A stretch of 64,000 nt of DNA from Verrucomicrobiota bacterium (GTDB taxonomy: Bacteria; Verrucomicrobiota; Kiritimatiellia; CAIQIC01; JAGNIJ01). Under the pieces are notes generated by a model that had not been told where the DNA came from, did no database searches, and saw only the letters and a program-made list of their open reading frames with translations. Of this stretch, positions 1 through 8,254 are shown in pieces (positions within the stretch are counted from its first letter, which is position 1; the number at the start of each line of letters is the position of its first letter). The stretch covers positions 124,001 to 188,000 of the forward strand of contig JAKLGK010000008.1 in the NCBI GenBank assembly GCA_022710725.1, read 5' to 3'. The translations under genes were made by a program, and so were the position numbers.

Positions 1-403
1 CAAGCCGGTGTCCGAGCCCATGAAGCCGGCCGAACCGGTGGCGGCGGAAGCGCGCAAGAGCGAGACGGCCCGCATCGAACTGCCGGCCGACGTGGCCGAG
101 GAAGCCGCCGCCGAGGCCCCGACCCGCCGGAAGACGATCCGCATCAAGCGCCCGGAGGGCGGCGGGGCCCCCATGGCGATCCGCCCGATGTCCGTCAGCC
201 AGCCGGCGACGGCGGTGACCCGGGCCGAGCCCGGCGAGCTGCCGGTGATCGCGCCGGCGGAAGAGGGGCCGGGCGCCGTCTATTCCATCCTCGCCATCGC
301 GGCCCTGCTGGTGGCCTGCGTGCTGATCTACGTGCTGGCCGCGCAGGTGGGCACGGTGGAAAGCCTGACGCCCCCGCATATGCCGTTCCCCGGCGGCGTG
401 TGA
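1..403 (+). CDS. Membrane-anchored hypothetical protein, 5' end outside the window
   Basis: The reading frame is open to the left edge, so the true start lies upstream; an internal GTG at 8 is the first start codon seen. The visible part is a charged, Ala/Pro/Glu-rich region with a basic patch (KTIRIKRP, about residues 42-49), then one hydrophobic segment (about residues 90-112, AVYSILAIAALLVACVLIYV) and a short Pro-rich tail. This looks like a tail-anchored protein with a disordered cytoplasmic region. No known domain is recognised. It precedes the 47-residue protein at 424 and thioredoxin on the same strand with short gaps, so the three may be co-transcribed. Function unknown. Confidence 0.6.
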   Translation, partial: KPVSEPMKPAEPVAAEARKSETARIELPADVAEEAAAEAPTRRKTIRIKRPEGGGAPMAIRPMSVSQPATAVTRAEPGELPVIAPAEEGPGAVYSILAIAALLVACVLIYVLAAQVGTVESLTPPHMPFPGGV

Positions 404-423
404 GGCCGCGCGGAAGGTCGGCC

Positions 424-567
424 ATGAAACTGGAAGACCTCGCCTACGCCATTGCCCAGAAGGTGTTCTGGGAGCTCGAACACACGCATCATTTCGTGGT
501 GCCCGAAGCCGTCCGCAAGGAAATTCTGGCCGCGGTGCGGGCCCAACTCCACTCGCTGATCAAGTAG
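424..567 (+). CDS. Small hypothetical protein, 47 aa
   Basis: A complete short frame, ATG to TAG, begins MKLEDLAYAIAQKVFW and ends AQLHSLIK. It is predicted helical and amphipathic with no signal peptide or cysteine. It sits 20 bases after the upstream stop and 18 bases before trxA on the same strand, which supports real translation in a small operon. An AAGG-type Shine-Dalgarno sequence lies just upstream (ggaaggtcggcc). The function cannot be inferred; compact size and codon use like its neighbours are the only support. Confidence 0.55.
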   Translation: MKLEDLAYAIAQKVFWELEHTHHFVVPEAVRKEILAAVRAQLHSLIK

Positions 568-585
568 CCCCAAGGAGCAGGTAAC

Positions 586-918
586 ATGACGGCTGCCGGC
601 ATCGTTCACGTCAACGCGCAGAACTGGAAGATCGAGGTGGCGGACTCCCCGGTGCCGGTGCTGGTGGACTTCTGGGCCGAGTGGTGCGGGCCCTGCCGCG
701 TCATCGCGCCCGTCCTGGACGAATTGAGCGGGGAACTGGCCAGCCGCCTGAAGATCGCCAAGGTCAACGTGGACGAAAGCCCCGAGCTCGCGGGCGACTA
801 CGGCATCCGCTCCATCCCGACGCTGCTCCTGGTCAAGGGCGGGGTCGTGCAGCAGCAGATGGTCGGCGCCATGAGCAAGGCGGCGCTGAAGACGCGGCTG
901 GAGTCCGAACTGGACTGA
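586..918 (+). CDS. trxA: Thioredoxin
   Basis: A cytosolic thiol-disulfide reductant that keeps protein disulfides reduced using electrons from thioredoxin reductase. The 110-residue protein has the normal family length and the WCGPC active site (Cys34 and Cys37) in the context VDFWAEWCGPC, followed by the cis-proline motif SIPTLLL. There is no signal peptide, so it is cytoplasmic. The AAGGAG Shine-Dalgarno at 571-576 sets the ATG start. The stop codon directly abuts the stop of the convergent sixA-like gene (918/919), leaving no intergenic space and so no separate terminator between them. Confidence 0.96.
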   Translation: MTAAGIVHVNAQNWKIEVADSPVPVLVDFWAEWCGPCRVIAPVLDELSGELASRLKIAKVNVDESPELAGDYGIRSIPTLLLVKGGVVQQQMVGAMSKAALKTRLESELD

Positions 919-1407
919 TCACGCGTCCTTCGCGCACAGGGCGGCCGGGGGCAGCAGGGCCTGCAATTCCCCCTTGAGCTGCCGGTTGACTTCCGCCACG
1001 GCGCACGCGGCTTTCTTGAACCGCACCCGCAGCGCCCCGGCGCCGGCGACATGACCCAGTATATGGGACAGGTCCGGCTCGTGGCCCACCACGGCGACCG
1101 CCTCGGGAAGGGCCGGCCACTCCGCCAGCGCCCGGACCAGGTCCTCCGCGCCGCAGCCCGGATTCAAGCGCTCGGAGGCGACCTGCGCGGGGTTTCCCAG
1201 GCAATCCGCCAGCAGCGCGCCCGTCTCGATCGCGCGCCGGGCGCGGGAGGTCAAGATGAGCTGCACATCCGGATGCAGGACGGCCAGGGTCTTGAACGCG
1301 CGGCGCGCCTTCTTCCGCCCCTCGTCGGTCAGCGGCCGGTCGAGGTCTGATCCCCCGAAATCCTCCGGCTCCGCGGCCGCCGCGTGGCGAATCAGCAGGA
1401 GTTTCAT
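919..1407 (-). CDS. sixA: Phosphohistidine phosphatase SixA family
   Basis: A short (162 aa) histidine-phosphatase-superfamily protein. The N-terminal RHG-type motif is present as LLIRHAAAAEP with the nucleophile His8, and the second catalytic histidine lies in VVGHEPDLSHILG. Length and the downstream GHEPD motif fit SixA, which removes phosphate from histidine on signalling phosphotransfer domains; other small phosphoglycerate-mutase-like phosphatases cannot be excluded. The substrate is inferred from family only. It is convergent with trxA, with stop codons adjacent. No strong Shine-Dalgarno precedes the ATG. Confidence 0.8.
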   Translation of the reverse strand: MKLLLIRHAAAAEPEDFGGSDLDRPLTDEGRKKARRAFKTLAVLHPDVQLILTSRARRAIETGALLADCLGNPAQVASERLNPGCGAEDLVRALAEWPALPEAVAVVGHEPDLSHILGHVAGAGALRVRFKKAACAVAEVNRQLKGELQALLPPAALCAKDA

Positions 1408-1471
1408 GGATTACCGAGCCGTTTCTTTTGGCTGGACTCCCGCCGCCCGGTCATTGTATGAGTCCGCCCGT

Positions 1472-1545
1472 TGCCCGATGGTGTAATGGTAGCACAACTG
1501 ACTCTGGATCAGTTTGTCTAGGTTCAAATCCTAGTCGGGCAGCCA
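1472..1545 (+). tRNA. tRNA-Gln (anticodon CTG)
   Basis: A complete cloverleaf can be folded. The acceptor arm TGCCCGA pairs with TCGGGCA, the anticodon stem ACTGA/TCAGT encloses loop CTCTGGA (anticodon CTG, reading CAG), and the T arm contains GGTTCAAATCC. Discriminator G and CCA (1543-1545) are encoded. The gene lies between sixA and the 3' end of dnaN and is transcribed against both. Confidence 0.95.
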
Positions 1546-1563
1546 CCTGCGCCGACCGCCTCC

Positions 1564-2658
1564 CTAGCTCAACCGGATCGGCATCAGCACGTACAGGAAC
1601 GGCAGGTCGCACTTGAGCACGCCGGGGCTCATGTCGTCCGTGAGCTCCAAGTAGATCTCGTCGCAGACCAGGTTCTTGAGCGGATCCAGCACGAAGTCCG
1701 GGTTGAACGCCACGGAAATCTGCTTGCCGGCGTAACTGATCGCCAGGGTCTCGCGGGCCTCGCCCACCTCGGGCGAAGTCGCCGAGACCTCGAGCTTGTT
1801 CTTGGAGAACGTCAGCCGCACCGAGTTGGAGCCCTCGCTCGCGATCAGCGCGACGCGCCGGACCACGGTCATCAGGGCCTCGCGCTCGATCTTCACCCGC
1901 TCCTCGCTCTGCGCGGGAATGACCTGCCGGAAATTGGGGTAGCTCCCCTCCATGAGCTTCGAGACCACGAGCAGGTCGTTGAACTCGAAGGCGGCCTGCT
2001 TGTTCACGGCGTGGATCTTCAGGCTGCCCTCGGCGCCCAGCGTCCGGGAGAGCTCGGCCACGGTCTTGGCGGGGACGATCAGTTCGGCCTCGGCGTCCTT
2101 CGGGAACTCCACCTCCTGCTCGTAGAGCGCCATCCGGCGCCCGTCGGTGGCCACCACGGAGAGCTTGTCGCCCTTGAAGCTCAACAGCACGCCGTTCAGC
2201 GTCAGGCGGCTCTCGTCCGTGGACGCCGCGTAGCCCACGTTCAGCAGCATGTCCCGGAACACCCGCTGGTCCAGCGTGTACGTTTTGCCGCCGTCGAATT
2301 TCGGCAGGGGCGGGAATTCCTCCTCCGAGATGCCGATGATCTTGAAGAACGCCGAGCCGCTCCGGATGGCGGTCTGGTCCTTGTCGTCCGCCTCGATCTC
2401 GATGTCGCCGGCCGGCAGTTCCTTGAAGATGCCCGCGCAGCGCCGGGCCGGCAGCGTCGTGGCGCCGGCCTTGGACACCTCGGCCGCCACGCCTGCCCGG
2501 ACGCTCAAGTCCAGGTCGGTGGCGGAGAGCCATAGCTTCTCCTTGTCCGCCTTGAAAAGGATGTTCTGAAGGATGGGCAGCGTCGTGCGCGTGCTGACGA
2601 CGGGTTGAACCTTCTGCAGCCCCTCCAGCAGGGCGTCCTTGGCAATCTTGAGCTTCAT
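1564..2658 (-). CDS. dnaN: DNA polymerase III subunit beta (sliding clamp)
   Basis: The replication clamp that encircles DNA and tethers polymerase III. The 364-residue product matches the three-domain clamp family: it begins MKLKIAKDALLEGLQ, has central NDLLVVSKLMEGSYPNF, and ends in the typical FLYVLMPIRLS. The ATG at 2658 is chosen over an in-frame upstream start because a GAGGTGGAG Shine-Dalgarno sits directly before it and the longer form would translate through that site. It is downstream of dnaA in the same orientation, with a 273-base gap rich in DnaA-box-like sequences. Confidence 0.97.
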   Translation of the reverse strand: MKLKIAKDALLEGLQKVQPVVSTRTTLPILQNILFKADKEKLWLSATDLDLSVRAGVAAEVSKAGATTLPARRCAGIFKELPAGDIEIEADDKDQTAIRSGSAFFKIIGISEEEFPPLPKFDGGKTYTLDQRVFRDMLLNVGYAASTDESRLTLNGVLLSFKGDKLSVVATDGRRMALYEQEVEFPKDAEAELIVPAKTVAELSRTLGAEGSLKIHAVNKQAAFEFNDLLVVSKLMEGSYPNFRQVIPAQSEERVKIEREALMTVVRRVALIASEGSNSVRLTFSKNKLEVSATSPEVGEARETLAISYAGKQISVAFNPDFVLDPLKNLVCDEIYLELTDDMSPGVLKCDLPFLYVLMPIRLS

Positions 2659-2728
2659 GACTCCACCTCGTTTTTTCTCCACAGCCTTTTCTGGGGATAC
2701 GCTGAAACCATTTCCATCTCTTCCTACT

Positions 2729-2758
2729 ATTATGTCCTGTGCATATGTTGAAGATCAA
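2729..2758 (-). promoter_or_regulatory. Candidate dnaN promoter
   Basis: On the minus strand, TTGATC (2753-2758) and CATAAT (2729-2734) are separated by 18 bases. The DnaA-box-like sequence ATATGCACA (2738-2746) lies in the spacer, so DnaA binding could control dnaN. The boxes are seen directly; the function is inferred. Confidence 0.45.
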
Positions 2759-2910
2759 GAAATCATCCCGCCCGCAGGCGCCGCGCGCCCCCGGCGGCCT
2801 GTGGACAACCCTGTGCAGAGCCTCCGCACATCCGGGCCCCGCTGTGCATAACGCGGGCTTGTCCACATCTCGCGTCCCGATGCGCGCGGCTCTCCGCAGG
2901 GTTGTTCACA
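2738..2910. promoter_or_regulatory. DnaA-box cluster in the dnaA-dnaN intergenic region
   Basis: Five 9-mers close to the DnaA consensus TTATNCACA fall in about 170 bases: ATATGCACA (minus, 2738-2746), TTGTCCACA (minus, 2800-2808), TTATGCACA (minus, 2843-2851, exact consensus), TTGTCCACA (plus, 2859-2867) and TTGTTCACA (plus, 2902-2910). The remaining sequence is GC-rich without an obvious unwinding element. This may be one half of a bipartite origin or an autoregulatory region. Confidence 0.6.
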
Positions 2911-2931
2911 GGGTCCGTCGCGCGCATGGGC

Positions 2932-4275
2932 TCACCCGCGGGTCAGCCGCTGCTTGAGGACGCTGACGGTCTGCCGCAGCGCCGTGTCGGTCTTCATCCG
3001 CTCGGCCACCTGCCGGCAGGCGTAGATCACCGTCGCGTGGTTGCGGCCGAACCGCTCCGCGATCACGGGCAGCGACTGGTTCGTCAGCGTGCGGCACAGG
3101 TACATGGCCACCTGCCGCGGCATGGCGATGGCCTGCGAGCGCTGGCGGCCCGTCATGTCGCCGAGCCGAATGTCGTAATGGTCCGCGACGGCCCGCTGGA
3201 TCGCCTCCGCGCTCAAGGTCTCCTTCTGCGCCTGGTCGATCTTGTCGCGCAGCAGGTACTCGACCGTCTCCTGCGTCACGGGCTTCTGCGTCAGGGAGGC
3301 GTAGGAGACCACCCGCGTCAGGGCGCCCTCCAGGCTGCGGATGTTCGACCGGATGATCTCCGCGATGAAATGGACGATCGAGTCCGGGAGCTGCAGGCTG
3401 CAGGTCTGCTGCTTCTGGCGCAGGATCGCGATCCGGGTCTCGATGTCCGGCGGCTCGAGCTCGGCGACCATGCCCCACTCGAACCGCGTCACCAGGCGGT
3501 GCTCGATCGCCGGGATCTCGCTGGCGGGCCGGTCGCAGGTCAGCACGATCTGCTTGCGGCTCTCGTACAGGGCGTTGAACGTGTGGAAGAACTCCTCCTG
3601 CAGGCCCTCCTTGCCGGCCAGGAAGTGCACGTCGTCGATCAGCAGCATGTCGTAACTGCGGAACCGCTTCCGGAAATCCACCAGCGCCTTCTTCTGCAGC
3701 GCGTCGATGTACGCGTTCGTGAAGGCCTCGCAGGAGGTGTAGAAGACGGAGAGCTTGCCGTGCGGCAGCACGTGGTTGCCGATCGCCTGCATCAGGTGCG
3801 TCTTGCCGAGGCCCGTGCCGCCGTAGAGGAACAGCGGGTTGTAGGCGTGGGCCGGCGAGTCGGCGACGGCGAGCGCCGCCGCGTGGCCGAGGTTGTTCGA
3901 CGAGCCCACGATGAAGTTCTCGAACGTGTACCCCGCGTTCAGGTTCGGCGAGCCGGCGGCCGGCTTGCGGCGCGGGGGCCTCTCCACGCCCGGCGCCGTC
4001 GCCCGCGCGGGCGCGATGGTGCGGGAGGAGTCCACCGTCAGCTGGATCTGCACCGGCGCGCCGCAGACCGCGCTGACGGCCTTGCGGATCAGGGGAAGGT
4101 AGTTCTCTTCCAGCCAGGTCTGGTAGAAGTCGTTCGCGACGCTCAAGACCATCGTGTCCGAAGAAAAACTCTCCGGCTGGATCACCGCGATCCACCGGTC
4201 GAAGATGTCCTTCGGCAGCGTCTCCGAAAGATGCTCGCAGGTCTTCGACCACACGAGCGATGCCTGCATTTCCAC
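2932..4275 (-). CDS. dnaA: Chromosomal replication initiator DnaA
   Basis: An AAA+ ATPase that binds DnaA boxes and opens the origin. The 447-residue protein has the normal domain order. Domain I covers about residues 1-85; a short Pro/Arg-rich linker follows; domain III contains Walker A GGTGLGKTHLMQ and Walker B MLLIDDVHFLAGK; domain IV carries the DnaA signature FGRNHATVIYACRQV. The GTG at 4275 is preferred because GGAGGGG lies 8 bases upstream; an ATG two codons later is the alternative. It is followed by dnaN on the same strand. The upstream 544 bases hold an AT-rich stretch and an exact DnaA box. Confidence 0.98.
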   Translation of the reverse strand: MEMQASLVWSKTCEHLSETLPKDIFDRWIAVIQPESFSSDTMVLSVANDFYQTWLEENYLPLIRKAVSAVCGAPVQIQLTVDSSRTIAPARATAPGVERPPRRKPAAGSPNLNAGYTFENFIVGSSNNLGHAAALAVADSPAHAYNPLFLYGGTGLGKTHLMQAIGNHVLPHGKLSVFYTSCEAFTNAYIDALQKKALVDFRKRFRSYDMLLIDDVHFLAGKEGLQEEFFHTFNALYESRKQIVLTCDRPASEIPAIEHRLVTRFEWGMVAELEPPDIETRIAILRQKQQTCSLQLPDSIVHFIAEIIRSNIRSLEGALTRVVSYASLTQKPVTQETVEYLLRDKIDQAQKETLSAEAIQRAVADHYDIRLGDMTGRQRSQAIAMPRQVAMYLCRTLTNQSLPVIAERFGRNHATVIYACRQVAERMKTDTALRQTVSVLKQRLTRG

Positions 4276-4819
4276 AGTTAACCCCTCCGTTTCAGAGTGC
4301 CTTCAACATCCGCAAGAGAGAAGGCTAAACCATTCACGGATCCGAAGCCTCTGAACACCCTGAACGTCCGCGCCGCCGCGAACTCCTGTGGAAAGCACAA
4401 GTCCCCGGCCCCCGCCGGTCAAAAAGCCGCTATCTTCCACTTGACTTCTCTGCGCTACATGCCAGTGATAATTAGCTTAGCTTTTTAAAACAGTTACAGC
4501 AGATGCCGAAGACTTGTTCCGCAGCTTATCCACAAGTTATTAACAGTATTCAGTGCTTGTCCGTGTGCCTGTACGGCCGCAACCTTATACGGAGTTTGTG
4601 CGGCGACAAGACAAATGATGAAAAAAAACGCAAAGAAATGGGAGGCCACAAGGAATGGTGGTCCGTGGTTTTTTGCCCACGTAATATTGGATTTTTTCGA
4701 CACGGTTTACGTGCGCGGCTGAAACGCTTTTTTAATGGAATCGAAATAATGCAGTCAGCGATGCGCGCCGGAAACAGCCGAAAAACCGTCAAACGGCGCG
4801 ATTATCCGAGGCAACCCGA
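4276..4819. other. Candidate replication origin (oriC) upstream of dnaA
   Basis: This 544-base gene-free stretch separates divergent dnaA and the M24 peptidase gene. It is markedly richer in A+T than its surroundings. An AT-rich run at about 4466-4497 (gtgataattagcttagc...) could be the unwinding element, and an exact DnaA box TTATCCACA lies at 4526-4534, followed by AGTTATTAACAG. Together with the box cluster between dnaA and dnaN this resembles a bipartite origin. No replication data are visible, so the assignment rests on position and composition. Confidence 0.5.
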
Positions 4820-5944
4820 ATGAAAAAGTTAACAGGGCCGCTTTTAATCGCCGGTTCGCCCGAAAAAGTGCCCGATTTGCTCTATGCCACGGGCTTTTCC
4901 GCCGTGGATCCCGTGGTCTATCTGCAGGACCGCGGCCGCCGCTGGCTCGTCGTGCCCCTGCTGGAGGCCGGCCGCGCCCGCCGGCAGGCCAAAAAGGGCG
5001 TCGAAATCCTCATTCCGGCCGAACTGGTCCGCCGCCGCTCCGCCCAGCGCCGCCGGGACCAGTGGATCCTGGCCCTGCTGCGCCGCGCGCGGGCGCGGCG
5101 GGTGACGGTGCCCGGCTACTTTCCCGTGGACCTGGTCCGGCGGCTCGAGCGGCGCGGCATCCGCGTGCGCGTGGCGCCCGGCTCGGTGTTCCCGGAGCGC
5201 GAGGTGAAGGACGCGGCGGAACTCCGCCGCCTGCGTCTCGCGCAGCGCGCCGCGATCCGCGCGATGCGGCGCGCGGTCGGCCTCCTGCGCCGGGCCCGCG
5301 CGCGCGCCGACGGACTCCTGGAACTGGAAGGCCGCGTCCTGACTTCCGAGCGAGTGCGCCACGAGATCGACACGACGCTTCTCGAGCACGATTGCATCGC
5401 GACGGAGACCATCGCGGCGGGCGGCACGCAGGGCGCCGATCCCCACGAGCGCGGGCGCGGCCCGCTCCGGGCCGGCGAACCGATCGTGATCGATATCTTT
5501 CCGCGCCGCCGCGCGGACGGGTACTGGGGCGACCTGACGCGCACCGTCGTGCGCGGGCAGGCCTCGCCGGCGGTGCGGAAGATGCACGAGGCCGTCCGGC
5601 GCGCGCAGCGGGCCGCCTTGCGCGGGATCCGGGCCGGCGCGGCGGTCGCGCCGATCCACCGCGCCGCGCAGCGCGCGCTCGAGGCGGCGGGCTTCGCCAC
5701 CGCGGGACGCGGCGCCGAGGCGGAGGGTTTCATCCATAACACGGGCCACGGCGTGGGCCTCGAAATCCACGAGGGCCCGATCGTGGGGGACGCGCCCGGC
5801 CGGCTGCGCGCGGGCCACGTGATCACCGTCGAGCCCGGCCTCTACTACCGGCGTCACGGCGGCGTGCGCATCGAGGACACCATTGTCGTGACCGCGAAGG
5901 GCAGCCGCCCGCTGGCGCGGTGCCCGGATTATTTCGAGTTGTGA
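4820..5944 (+). CDS. M24-family metallopeptidase (Xaa-Pro aminopeptidase-like)
   Basis: A cytosolic dinuclear metal peptidase expected to release N-terminal residues next to proline. The 374-residue protein has an N-terminal creatinase-like domain, unusually Arg-rich, and a C-terminal pita-bread catalytic domain. The metal ligands are recognisable: Asp225 in VIDIFP, Asp in WGDLTRTV, His in NTGHGVGLEIHEGP, Glu in TVEPGLYY and Glu in GVRIEDTI. Exact specificity (prolidase versus aminopeptidase P) cannot be told. A GAGG Shine-Dalgarno precedes the ATG. The following hydrolase gene starts two bases after its stop, so the two are likely co-transcribed. Confidence 0.9.
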   Translation: MKKLTGPLLIAGSPEKVPDLLYATGFSAVDPVVYLQDRGRRWLVVPLLEAGRARRQAKKGVEILIPAELVRRRSAQRRRDQWILALLRRARARRVTVPGYFPVDLVRRLERRGIRVRVAPGSVFPEREVKDAAELRRLRLAQRAAIRAMRRAVGLLRRARARADGLLELEGRVLTSERVRHEIDTTLLEHDCIATETIAAGGTQGADPHERGRGPLRAGEPIVIDIFPRRRADGYWGDLTRTVVRGQASPAVRKMHEAVRRAQRAALRGIRAGAAVAPIHRAAQRALEAAGFATAGRGAEAEGFIHNTGHGVGLEIHEGPIVGDAPGRLRAGHVITVEPGLYYRRHGGVRIEDTIVVTAKGSRPLARCPDYFEL

Positions 5945-5946
5945 CG

Positions 5947-6795
5947 ATGGACGAGTGGCTTTCATTCCTGGCGCGCGGCGGGCCGTTCGTCCTGGTCCCG
6001 GCGGCGCTCGCGGCCGGGTTCTGGCTGTTCGAGTGGACGAAGATCTACCGGCCCTCGCGCCTCCTCGACACGTCGCCGGCCGCCGTGCAGCTGGACTACG
6101 AGGACGTCGACTTCGTCGCCGAGGACGGGCGGCCGCTGGCCGGATGGTGGATCCCGCACCCGCGGGCGCGCGGGACGATGCTGCATTGCCCCGGCCAGTC
6201 GGGCAACATGGGCGACCGGCTGCACCTCGCCGTGGACTACCACCAGCTCGGGATGAACGTGTTCCTGTTCGACTACCGGGGGTACGGCCGGAGCCGGGGC
6301 ATCCCGACGGAGAAGGGCACCTACCGCGACGCGCGGGCGGCCTTCGAGGTGATCCGCGCCCGCTACGGGGACGCCGAGGCGCCGCCCGTGGTGGTGCACG
6401 GCGTGTCGCTCGGCGGCGCGGTGGCCGTGCAGCTCGCGCTCGACAAGCCGGTGCGGGGGCTCATCCTCGAAGGCGCGTTCACGTCCATCCGCGACATGGG
6501 CGCGCGCCTGTACCCGTGGCTGCCGATGCGCTGGCTTTCTCGGTTCCGGTACGACTCGCTCGCCAAGATGCCGCGCCTGAAAACGCCGCTGCTGCTGGCC
6601 CACAGCCGGGAGGACGAGCGCACGCCGTTCGAGTTCGGGCGCCGGCTGTACGAGGCCGCGGCGGAGCCGAAACGGATGGTGGAACTGACCGGCCGGCACC
6701 GCGACGCCGGCTGGAACCGGACCCCGGAGTACGGCCGGGCGCTGCAGGATTTCCTCGATCGCGTCCTCGGGCCCCTTCCGCGGGACAATAATTGA
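5947..6795 (+). CDS. Alpha/beta hydrolase with N-terminal membrane anchor
   Basis: A 282-residue serine hydrolase of the COG1073 / BAAT-like type. A hydrophobic segment near residues 10-25 (GPFVLVPAALAAGFWLF) probably anchors it in the membrane. The nucleophile elbow is HGVSLGGAV with Ser154; the acid is likely Asp in HSREDERTPF and the base His in GRHRDAGW. The substrate is unknown; related proteins act on esters or peptides. The ATG at 5947 follows the upstream stop by two bases and lacks a clear Shine-Dalgarno, pointing to translational coupling with the M24 peptidase. Confidence 0.87.
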   Translation: MDEWLSFLARGGPFVLVPAALAAGFWLFEWTKIYRPSRLLDTSPAAVQLDYEDVDFVAEDGRPLAGWWIPHPRARGTMLHCPGQSGNMGDRLHLAVDYHQLGMNVFLFDYRGYGRSRGIPTEKGTYRDARAAFEVIRARYGDAEAPPVVVHGVSLGGAVAVQLALDKPVRGLILEGAFTSIRDMGARLYPWLPMRWLSRFRYDSLAKMPRLKTPLLLAHSREDERTPFEFGRRLYEAAAEPKRMVELTGRHRDAGWNRTPEYGRALQDFLDRVLGPLPRDNN

Positions 6796-6850
6796 ACGCG
6801 CGCCCCGTATTATGGTCAGACACGGCACAACAGTGCGGAAAGGAGCGGAT

Positions 6851-7462
6851 ATGAAGAACGGATTAAGGTATTGGGGCGCGGCCCTGCTGGCGGGCGCCGC
6901 GATCGCGGCGCAGGCGCAGGGCCCGATGGGCGGCCCGGGCATGCCGGGTTGCGCCATGCAGGGCGGGGGCGGTTGTCCCATGGCGGGCGGCGGGCGGGAA
7001 CAGGCCCTCAAGGCCGCGGGCGCCACGGACGAACAGGTGGCCCGGGTCCGCGAGAAGATGTACGAGACGCGCAAGCAGATGATCGCGCTGCGCGCCGAAC
7101 AGGAACTGGCCCGGATGGAGGTCCAGCACCTGTTGAGCCAGGACAAGGTCGACCGGGAGGCCGTCATGAAGGCGGTTGACAAGACCGGCGCCGTGGAGAC
7201 CAGCATCCACAAGCTCCGCGTCCAGCAACAGCTCGACCTGCGCGACATCGTCGGCGCGGACGTCCTGAAGAAGGCGCGCGAGTCCGCCTTCGAGCACCGG
7301 CGCGACAAGCAGGACGGACGTCGCGAGGACCGGCGCGGTGACCGCTGGGGCGGCCGGGGTGAAGGAAAACGTGGCGAGGGCGAGGGGAACCGCGGCCGAT
7401 TCCAGCCGCCTCCGCCGTTGGAGCCCGAAGAAATACCCGCCGAGGAACCGCTGGTGGAATAA
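6851..7462 (+). CDS. Spy/CpxP-like periplasmic protein
   Basis: A 203-residue exported protein with a signal peptide (MKNGLRYWGAALLAGAAIAAQAQ), a Gly/Met/Cys-rich linker (CAMQGGGGCPMAGGG) and a helical core of about 100 residues. The core resembles the LTXXQ / heavy-metal-sensor family (ATDEQVARVREKMYETRKQM, then KAVDKTGAVETSIHKLRVQQ). The tail is highly charged (Arg/Gly/Glu) and probably disordered. Relatives act as periplasmic chaperones or metal-stress sensors; the Met/Cys linker would suit metal binding, which is inference. AAGGAG upstream supports the ATG at 6851. A strong terminator follows. Confidence 0.75.
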   Translation: MKNGLRYWGAALLAGAAIAAQAQGPMGGPGMPGCAMQGGGGCPMAGGGREQALKAAGATDEQVARVREKMYETRKQMIALRAEQELARMEVQHLLSQDKVDREAVMKAVDKTGAVETSIHKLRVQQQLDLRDIVGADVLKKARESAFEHRRDKQDGRREDRRGDRWGGRGEGKRGEGEGNRGRFQPPPPLEPEEIPAEEPLVE

Positions 7463-7482
7463 CAGGCGAGGGGTGGGTGCAG

Positions 7483-7511
7483 GGGCGCCGCTAGTCGGCG
7501 CCCTTTTTTTT
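7483..7511 (+). terminator. Rho-independent terminator
   Basis: A perfect 8-bp stem GGGCGCCG/CGGCGCCC with loop CTAGT is followed by eight T residues (7504-7511). It ends the transcription unit of the Spy-like gene and abuts the stop codon of the convergent gene. Confidence 0.93.
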
Positions 7512-8157
7512 AATGCTCCCCGCTGGGCGTGGGATGCGACCCCGGGATCGGCCGTCCGATCATCAGGCGGAAGCCGAACCCCGGGTGGCTCCGGTGGGGG
7601 GCGGGTGTCCGGAAGAAGAGAAACTGGCGCTCGCCCTCATGCGTGCCGAACCAGCACGCGCCGCGTATGATCCGGCGGTTCATGTCGGGATCGAAGATGT
7701 CCTCGGTCCACTCCCACAGACCGTTTTCCAGCGCGCACAGATTCCAGGCGTTCGGCGAGTCATCGACGCGGTGTTCCAGCGGCAGGTTTTCCACCACCTC
7801 GAGGCAGCCAAGCCCCGGGCAGCGGTCACCCCACGCCGGGCCGTCTGACCGTTCGCCGCGCGCGCAGCTGGTCCATTCCCACTGGCGGAGAAGGCGAAAG
7901 ACATGTCCCGGCGCTACGGCTTCCGCGTCGAACTGGGCGTTCATCCAGGAACAGAACGCCCGCGCGCGGTCCCAGGGCGCCCCGGTCAGCGGGCGGCCGG
8001 TGTTCGGGATATGCGCGTCGAAGCCATGGAATTGGCCCTCGGTGACGGGCATCGGCTGCACCCATCCGTCCAGGGCCGCCACGCGGACCAGTCGTACCGT
8101 GACGCCCGGGGCGATCGACAGCGTCAGCTCGCTCTTGTCCTGGCCGGCAGGATCCAT
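7510..8157 (-). CDS. Formylglycine-generating-enzyme-fold (SUMF1) domain protein
   Basis: The 215-residue protein shows the FGE-sulfatase pattern: PWDRARAFCSWMNAQF, then FRLLRQWEWTSCARGE (for the usual YRLPTEAEWEYACRAG), then PNAWNLCALENGLWEWTED (for PNxxGLYDMxGNVWEW) and RIIRGACWFG near the end. The two catalytic cysteines of true sulfatase-activating enzymes are not seen in the usual places, so it is more likely a non-sulfatase FGE-fold protein. The start at 8157 is chosen because the longer frame would run into the tRNA-Glu gene and its promoter. No signal peptide is visible. Confidence 0.7.
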   Translation of the reverse strand: MDPAGQDKSELTLSIAPGVTVRLVRVAALDGWVQPMPVTEGQFHGFDAHIPNTGRPLTGAPWDRARAFCSWMNAQFDAEAVAPGHVFRLLRQWEWTSCARGERSDGPAWGDRCPGLGCLEVVENLPLEHRVDDSPNAWNLCALENGLWEWTEDIFDPDMNRRIIRGACWFGTHEGERQFLFFRTPAPHRSHPGFGFRLMIGRPIPGSHPTPSGEH

Positions 8158-8208
8158 ACCGGTGAGTGTAGCAGGAAACGTGCCGGTCGGCAGCCCCGGC
8201 GGAAGGGA

Positions 8209-8237
8209 TTGACGACCGGCGGGGCAATCCGTATGGT
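8209..8237 (+). promoter_or_regulatory. Promoter of tRNA-Glu
   Basis: TTGACG (8209-8214) and TATGGT (8232-8237) are separated by exactly 17 bases, and the mature tRNA starts 18 bases after the -10 box. This is a good sigma-70 match. Confidence 0.75.
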
Positions 8238-8254
8238 ATGCCCGTTTTTCTGTG

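Noticed and set aside
2906..4252. Long open frames overlapping dnaA on both strands
   Set aside because: Arg/Pro/Ala-rich shadow translations of a high-GC gene; dnaA itself is unambiguous.
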